Assembly (NCBI GenBank): GCA_900553305.1
Contig: USDI01000162.1
Span: forward strand, 1-5,419
Direction of reading: 5' to 3'
Origin: an uncultured Lachnospiraceae bacterium
GTDB taxonomy: Bacteria > Bacillota > Clostridia > Lachnospirales > Lachnospiraceae
Length of the DNA: 5,419 bases
A model generated the notes under the pieces. It had not been told where the DNA came from, searched no databases, and saw only the letters and a list, made by a program, of their open reading frames with translations. The translations under genes and the position numbers were made by a program. Position 1 is the stretch's first letter. Each line of letters starts with the position of its first letter. Below are positions 1 to 3,031 of this stretch, one piece after another.

Positions 1-1146
1 AATCCCCGATATTGCAAACCATGTTTCAACACCTGTCATATCCGCAAAGCATCCTGCCGCAATCAAACCCAAAGGCATGGCGAGCGACATGGTGCTGAGC
101 GAAAGGGAGAAAACACGCCCAAGATATTCGGGTCTGACCATCTCTTGGTATATGGCGGTCTGTACACCGTAGAACGGAGCAGAAAAGCCCATGATCGCAC
201 AACAGACCACAAAGGCAATGAAACCTGATGCGGGTAAAACGCCGGCAATGAGCAATGCAATCCCCATGACCGCAATGGACAAAAGCACCGTTGTTGTTTT
301 TCTTTGAAAGCCTCCCCATACACCAAGCACGATGCCGCCGAGCAGCATCCCCGCTGCAAATACCGATTCAGACATTGCAACGTGCCAAGTTGTTCCGCCA
401 AAATGATTCATGCTGATGAGAGGAAACAGGGCGTTGATGGGCATATAGGCAAACATATACAAGGCTCCCATCCAAAGAAGCGTCAGCAGACCTTTCTGCT
501 GAGCCAAAATACGGTATGCCTCCTTAGCTCCTGCAAGAACCCCCTCGCTTTGGGGAATATTTGCGACATCGATATTCGGGATTTTCACCAGCATAACCGC
601 TATACTGGCGATAACAGCACCCACAACATCTAAGGCGATTATCTCTGTAAGCGTACATTGTGCATACAGCAGCGCACCCAAAGCAGGGCTGACAATGCTG
701 CTCACGGATTGCAGAGATTGGATGTATCCCGTGCACTTTGCCAGCTTGTCGGTGGGTACGATGAGTGGTGTGACTGCGTTAATCGAGGGGGTGTGAAATG
801 CGCTGCCTATGCTCCGCAAGAACAGTATGGCTAAAACTACCCAAACGGGAGGATCCAAAAAGGCTGAAATGACAGCCAGCAATGCGCTTACTGCGGCAAT
901 GAACAGATCGGCGCCTATCATTATTCGCTTGCGGCTGTGGCGGTCTATCCATCCACCGATGAAAAGCCCAAGTACGCCTTGAGGCAGAAATCCGACAAGT
1001 GTAGCCAAAGCCAAGGTCATGGATGAGTTTGTTTTTTCGGTCAGATAGAATATGAGCGCCATTTGCAGGGCGCTGCTCGTGATGAGCGAAATCGCCTGAC
1101 CTGACTGTATCGTAAAAAATGTGCGTTTCCAGCTTCGTTTCTCCAT
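1..1146 (-). CDS. mef: Mef(A)-like macrolide efflux MFS transporter (3' end beyond window)
   Basis: The protein is a proton-driven major facilitator superfamily pump of the cytoplasmic membrane, of the macrolide-efflux (Mef) type. The frame is open without frameshift for 382 codons and runs off the left edge; Mef(A) is about 405 residues, so roughly 20 are missing. The ATG at 1146 follows AAGGAG (1155-1160) with 8-nt spacing. Visible features are a short basic N-terminus, alternating hydrophobic helices, the MFS motif A loop between helices 2 and 3 (G64 to R74, containing DRHSRKR), and stretches I remember as characteristic of Mef(A): GQAISLIT (16-23), FYLTEKT (33-39), RSIG.AFHTP, YMPINALFPLISM and PEYLGRVFSL (from 339). 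Many intervening residues differ from Mef(A), so it is probably a separate Mef class rather than mef(A) itself. The leader ORF and attenuator upstream support the macrolide assignment. Substrate range is inferred. msr(D) often follows mef, but that position is outside the window. Confidence 0.93.
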   Translation of the reverse strand, partial: MEKRSWKRTFFTIQSGQAISLITSSALQMALIFYLTEKTNSSMTLALATLVGFLPQGVLGLFIGGWIDRHSRKRIMIGADLFIAAVSALLAVISAFLDPPVWVVLAILFLRSIGSAFHTPSINAVTPLIVPTDKLAKCTGYIQSLQSVSSIVSPALGALLYAQCTLTEIIALDVVGAVIASIAVMLVKIPNIDVANIPQSEGVLAGAKEAYRILAQQKGLLTLLWMGALYMFAYMPINALFPLISMNHFGGTTWHVAMSESVFAAGMLLGGIVLGVWGGFQRKTTTVLLSIAVMGIALLIAGVLPASGFIAFVVCCAIMGFSAPFYGVQTAIYQEMVRPEYLGRVFSLSLSTMSLAMPLGLIAAGCFADMTGVETWFAISGI

Positions 1147-1351
1147 ATTGTTTTCTCCTTATTCACGGTATTTTGGACATAGAAAAAGCAAACTGCCCTT
1201 GTTTCAAAACCGCTCGTCTGCTATGCCTACGGGAAATACGCCATGTATAGGGCGAAATCAAGAGAAAAGAAAACGCCAACACATAGCATTTACACGCAAG
1301 CACAACAAAACAGCCCAATTATTACTGGGTATCATTTGCTTTGCTGTGAAC
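1147..1351 (-). promoter_or_regulatory. Long 5' leader of the mef transcript
   Basis: About 205 nt separate the leader-peptide stop from the mef start, with no credible ORF. Such a long untranslated stretch between a leader ORF and a resistance gene is expected for attenuation control. Several segments can pair on the minus strand: TGCTATG (1288-1282) with CATAGCA (1225-1219), and TACCGTGAA (1170-1162), just ahead of the mef ribosome binding site, with TTTACGGTA at the end of the leader ORF (1361-1353, one G-U pair). These pairings were found by eye and not folded computationally. Confidence 0.6.
1304..1347 (-). terminator. Candidate transcription attenuator hairpin ahead of mef
   Basis: On the minus strand, just after the leader-peptide stop, ACAGC (1347-1343) can pair with GCTGT (1314-1310), and CCCA (1329-1326) with TGGG (1317-1314). 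The two stems share one G, so they are alternatives or must shorten. TTTTGTT (1310-1304) follows immediately, as in an intrinsic terminator. The same GGCTGT (1315-1310) is complementary to ACAGCC at codons 2-3 of the leader ORF (1375-1370), giving a mutually exclusive alternative. The T-tract is interrupted, so strength is uncertain. Macrolide-induced attenuation is known for mef(A)/mef(E); assigning it to this particular hairpin is inference. Confidence 0.55.
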
Positions 1352-1378
1352 TTACCGTAAACGCATGCTGGCTGTCAT
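1352..1378 (-). CDS. mefAL: Mef leader peptide MTASMRLR, macrolide-sensing
   Basis: This is an 8-codon ORF with a TAA stop, encoding MTASMRLR. The ATG at 1378 is preceded by AGGAG (1394-1390) with about 11 nt spacing and by a strong promoter at 1402-1430. The peptide is the one I recall for the leader controlling mef(A)/mef(E) in streptococci, where a macrolide-bound ribosome stalls and prevents premature termination before mef. The C-terminal R-L-R matches the Arg/Lys-X-Arg/Lys motif that causes macrolide-dependent stalling, and the MRLR ending is shared with the ErmDL leader. Its product would act in cis, inside the ribosome exit tunnel, not as a free protein. It is far too short for ordinary gene callers. 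The assignment depends on remembered sequence, but position, ribosome binding site and promoter agree with it. Confidence 0.88.
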   Translation of the reverse strand: MTASMRLR

Positions 1379-1401
1379 AGTTAGCATCTCTCCTTTTTTT
1401 T

Positions 1402-1430
1402 ATGATAACATCACAGATAAGAGAGGTCAA
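1402..1430 (-). promoter_or_regulatory. Promoter of the mef leader/mef operon
   Basis: The minus strand reads TTGACC (1430-1425), exactly 17 nt, then TATCAT (1407-1402). TGT directly before the -10 gives an extended -10 element. This is a good housekeeping-sigma promoter. Transcription would begin near 1396-1394, leaving under 20 nt before the leader ATG, enough only for its AGGAG. No operator-like dyad is obvious, which fits control by attenuation rather than by a repressor. Confidence 0.8.
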
Positions 1431-1602
1431 TGACTATCTTTCAAAAAAGAGAAAACGAGCAGTTTACACCGCCCGCTTCGCTCTCCTCGGCTCCTGCCGT
1501 GGTTAATTCTTTTGTGACTATAGTGTGTATGGACAGTGCGACGCCCTATATATTTATACACTCAAAAAACATGGGTATCATGTACCATGGAGGATATAAA
1601 GT

Positions 1603-1689
1603 ATGCCACCCCCATCCGGGGATTCTACTATGGGGAGTCAAACGGGGAGAATACGAAATGTTCTATGGTTCGTTAACTGCAGAGTTTAA
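1603..1689 (+). CDS. Candidate 28-residue small ORF, unknown
   Basis: The ATG at 1603 sits 9 nt after GGAGG (1589-1593), an ideal ribosome binding site, and opens a 28-codon frame ending in TAA at 1687-1689. The product begins MPPPSGDST, ends WFVNCRV, and is mildly basic with a hydrophobic C-terminal patch. I recognise no family. A weak promoter candidate lies upstream: TGGACA at 1530-1535 with an AT-rich TATACA at 1555-1560, but the 19-nt spacing is poor. It is transcribed divergently from mef. It could be a genuine small gene, a fragment left by recombination, or chance. The longer overlapping frame (1430-1723) is an alternative reading. Confidence 0.25.
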   Translation: MPPPSGDSTMGSQTGRIRNVLWFVNCRV

Positions 1690-1724
1690 TGAGGACACAG
1701 ACTTGCTGATTGAGGGTGATTAAA

Positions 1725-1759
1725 CCCACGAAGCAAACCCATACCCCATAAAGCAAACC
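1725..1759. repeat. Two-copy direct repeat, 20-bp period
   Basis: CCCACGAAGCAAACC (1725-1739) recurs as CCCATAAAGCAAACC (1745-1759), 13 of 15 bases identical. It lies just after the plus-strand frames end. It may be a recombinase or regulator binding site, or debris at an insertion junction; nothing in the sequence decides this. Confidence 0.5.
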
Positions 1760-1846
1760 TTTACTTTTTAAGTCACCACGCAACGACCGCCGAAAACAAG
1801 AAAAACCCGTCCCCGAAATGACTTCAGGACGGGTTGCTTTATAGGG
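1744..1846. repeat. Imperfect inverted repeat, about 103 bp overall
   Basis: CCCCATAAAGCAAACC (1744-1759) is nearly the reverse complement of GGGTTGCTTTATAGGG (1831-1846), 14 of 16 positions matching. The left arm is also the second copy of the direct repeat at 1725-1759, and the right arm overlaps the hairpin at 1800-1835. This could be the remnant of a small non-autonomous element or an extended RNA structure. No target-site duplication was found. Confidence 0.4.
1800..1835 (-). terminator. Hairpin terminator, GC-rich stem
   Basis: Read on the minus strand, AACCCGTCC (1835-1827) pairs with GGACGGGTT (1812-1804) around a 14-nt loop, followed by TTTTTC (T-run 1805-1801, overlapping the stem end). 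This would stop transcription running left from the tRNA unit toward mef. On the plus strand the stem is followed only by GCTTT, so activity in that direction would be weak. Confidence 0.6.
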
Positions 1847-1855
1847 TGAAGGCTC

Positions 1856-1882
1856 AAAATCCCTTGAAATCAAGGGATTTTT
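1856..1882. terminator. Bidirectional hairpin terminator
   Basis: AAAATCCCTTGA (1856-1867) and TCAAGGGATTTT (1870-1881) form a perfect 12-bp inverted repeat with a 2-base centre; in practice the loop opens to 4-6 nt. A-tract and T-tract flanks allow it to work on either strand. It can end transcripts from the tRNA side and from plus-strand transcription of the junction. Confidence 0.65.
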
Positions 1883-1888
1883 GCATAG

Positions 1889-1924
1889 AAAAAAAGTAGT
1901 AGACTTTCTATCAAAATCTACTAC
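1889..1924 (-). terminator. Intrinsic terminator of the tRNA operon
   Basis: On the minus strand, GTAGTAGA (1924-1917) and TCTACTAC (1903-1896) form a perfect 8-bp stem with a 13-nt loop, followed by seven consecutive T (1895-1889). It begins 7 nt after the CCA end of tRNA-Pro, as expected for the terminator of a tRNA transcript. Confidence 0.8.
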
Positions 1925-1931
1925 CTTATTT

Positions 1932-2008
1932 TGGTCGGGGCGACGTGATTTGAACACGCGACCTTTTGGTCCCGAACCAAACGCGCTACCAAGCTGCGCT
2001 ACGCCCCG
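1932..2008 (-). tRNA. tRNA-Pro, anticodon CGG
   Basis: A complete cloverleaf of 77 nt includes an encoded CCA (1934-1932). The acceptor stem is CGGGGCG/CGCCCCG with discriminator A, the C1-G72 pair being typical of bacterial tRNA-Pro. The D arm has GCGC stems, the anticodon stem is TTTGG/CCAAA, the loop is TTCGGGA with anticodon CGG (1974-1972), and the T arm has loop TTCAAAT with one G-U pair. It decodes CCG. It lies one base after tRNA-Thr, so the two are processed from one transcript. Confidence 0.97.
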
Positions 2009-2009
2009 A

Positions 2010-2085
2010 TGGAGCCAACGAGGGGATTCGAACCCCTGACCTGCTGATTACGAATCAGCTGCTCTACCGACTGAGCCACGGTAGC
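2010..2085 (-). tRNA. tRNA-Thr, anticodon CGU
   Basis: A complete 76-nt cloverleaf includes an encoded CCA (2012-2010). The D stem is GCTC/GAGC, the anticodon stem is GCTGA/TCAGC, the loop is TTCGTAA with anticodon CGT (2052-2050), the T stem is AGGGG/CCCCT with loop TTCGAAT, and the discriminator is T. It decodes ACG. The acceptor stem GCTACCG/CGTTGGC has a C5-U68 mismatch and a U3-G70 wobble, which is slightly unusual; all other arms are perfect. It is the first gene after the promoter at 2104-2132. Confidence 0.96.
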
Positions 2086-2103
2086 AATACACGAACAAAA
2101 ATT

Positions 2104-2132
2104 ATTATATACATGGAATGAATATTTTGCAA
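2104..2132 (-). promoter_or_regulatory. Promoter of the tRNA-Thr/tRNA-Pro unit
   Basis: The minus strand reads TTGCAA (2132-2127), 17 nt, then a perfect TATAAT (2109-2104). Transcription would start near 2097, about 12 nt before tRNA-Thr. The -35 box lies just 6 nt past the mscS stop. No terminator is visible between mscS and this promoter, so some tRNA transcription may also come by read-through. Confidence 0.85.
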
Positions 2133-2138
2133 GTGTTT

Positions 2139-3011
2139 TTACGCTTTTTCTGAAAGATGGATGTCCATCTGCGGAAACGGAATGGAGATTCCGGCCTCAT
2201 CCAGTGTAAGCTTGATGTGCTCCGTCAGGTATGCCTTCCGTTCATAAAAATCTTCGGTCTTTACAAAGCAGCGGACAATGAGATTCACGCTGCTGTCTCC
2301 CAGAGAATCTACAATAACCTGTTTATCCTTTTCCTGCAGGATCTTATCCGTATGTTCGAGTAGATCAAGAAGTACCTCCCGTGCTTTCCTGATATCGGCA
2401 TCGTAACTGATCCCAACCGGAATATCAATCCGGTGCTCCGGACATCTCGTATAGTTCGTGATGGACCCATTCGCAAGCGGTCCGTTCGGCAGCACGATCA
2501 TTCTTTGATCTGCCGTAATGATTTTCGTGTAAAAAATATCCAGCTCTTTTACCACTCCATCGTTGCCGTTCTCATCGGAAATCCGTTCCCCGACAACGAA
2601 GGGCTTTAGGATCAGAATCAACATTCCTCCGGCCAGATTACTAAGACTCCCCTGCCAGGCAAAACCAATTGCCACACTGACCGATCCCAATACGGCAAGA
2701 AAGCTGCTGATCTCTACGCCGCAGGTGGCAATCACTGTCACAAAGAGGAAAAACATAAGGATTGCCTTTAACAGTGAATCGGTAAAATGAATAATTCCCT
2801 GATCCACATTGGCTCTCTGTAAAGATTTACGCAGAATTTTGCGGATCAGTTTAATAAGCTGCAGTCCCACGACCAGAACCAGGATTGCAATCAACAGTTT
2901 CACGCCAAAGCGAAGCAATTTATCCGGTAATTCATCCAAAAACTTCTGAATCACTCCGGGAGAAAGATCAATATCGGTAATGTCTGATATCTCGGCAATA
3001 TTGGTATCCAT
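2139..3011 (-). CDS. mscS: Small-conductance mechanosensitive channel (MscS family)
   Basis: At 290 residues this is a standard-length MscS/YggB channel (E. coli MscS is 286). It forms a homoheptameric inner-membrane pore that opens under membrane tension and releases solutes on osmotic downshock. Helix TM1 is at about 33-55, TM2 at 78-98, and pore-lining TM3 at 103-135 with the family signature QGSLSNLAGG (120-129). The beta domain holds the conserved LPNG (174-177), and the alpha/beta C-terminal domain ends in the signature FPQMD (279-283). The ATG at 3011 is preceded by AAGGA with 8-nt spacing. It starts 20 nt after the glgB stop on the same strand, so it is probably translated from a glgB transcript; no promoter was found in the gap. 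A link between glycogen metabolism and osmotic protection is only suggested by this adjacency. TM3 carries F118 and W119 where the E. coli protein has smaller residues. Confidence 0.95.
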   Translation of the reverse strand: MDTNIAEISDITDIDLSPGVIQKFLDELPDKLLRFGVKLLIAILVLVVGLQLIKLIRKILRKSLQRANVDQGIIHFTDSLLKAILMFFLFVTVIATCGVEISSFLAVLGSVSVAIGFAWQGSLSNLAGGMLILILKPFVVGERISDENGNDGVVKELDIFYTKIITADQRMIVLPNGPLANGSITNYTRCPEHRIDIPVGISYDADIRKAREVLLDLLEHTDKILQEKDKQVIVDSLGDSSVNLIVRCFVKTEDFYERKAYLTEHIKLTLDEAGISIPFPQMDIHLSEKA

Positions 3012-3031
3012 ATCTCATTTCCTTCCAGAAT

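Larger units (their letters stand above)
1431..1799. other. Gene-poor junction between mef module and chromosomal tRNA unit
   Basis: This stretch of about 370 bases has no gene I can identify. A plus-strand frame is open from ATG 1430 to TAA 1723 (97 codons), but its start overlaps the mef -35 box, the AGAGG before it is only 3 nt from the ATG, and I recognise no family. A better-placed short ORF lies in another frame at 1603-1689. Near 1725-1760 there are short repeats. The seam between acquired mef DNA and resident DNA probably lies here or just to the right, but no integrase, transposase, terminal repeat or att duplication is seen. Confidence 0.5.

Noticed and set aside
26..736. Several open frames of 70-112 codons on both strands overlapping the left part (26-319, 63-401, 304-633, 524-736)
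   Set aside because: All are shadows of the continuous mef frame, which matches Mef-family motifs throughout without a shift; their translations are rich in Cys, His and Arg and resemble no protein.
1121..1360. Plus-strand frame of 79 codons opposite the mef leader
   Set aside because: It is antisense to the leader and mef start, lacks a ribosome binding site, and the minus strand has a coherent promoter-leader-attenuator layout.
1430..1723. Plus-strand frame of 97 codons as a protein gene
   Set aside because: Its ATG overlaps the mef -35 box, the purine run before it is only 3 nt away, and no family is recognised. It is kept only as an alternative in the junction entry.
1725..1846. CRISPR-like repeat array
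   Set aside because: Only two direct copies with 5-base spacing and one inverted copy; there are no regular spacers or cas genes.
1673..1957. Minus-strand frame of 94 codons
   Set aside because: It starts inside tRNA-Pro and crosses three hairpin terminators, so it is very unlikely to be translated.
1860..1960. Duplicate of the tRNA-Pro 3' end as an attachment site
   Set aside because: I looked for a second copy of the T-arm/acceptor sequence on the mef side and found none inside the window; one could exist beyond the left edge.
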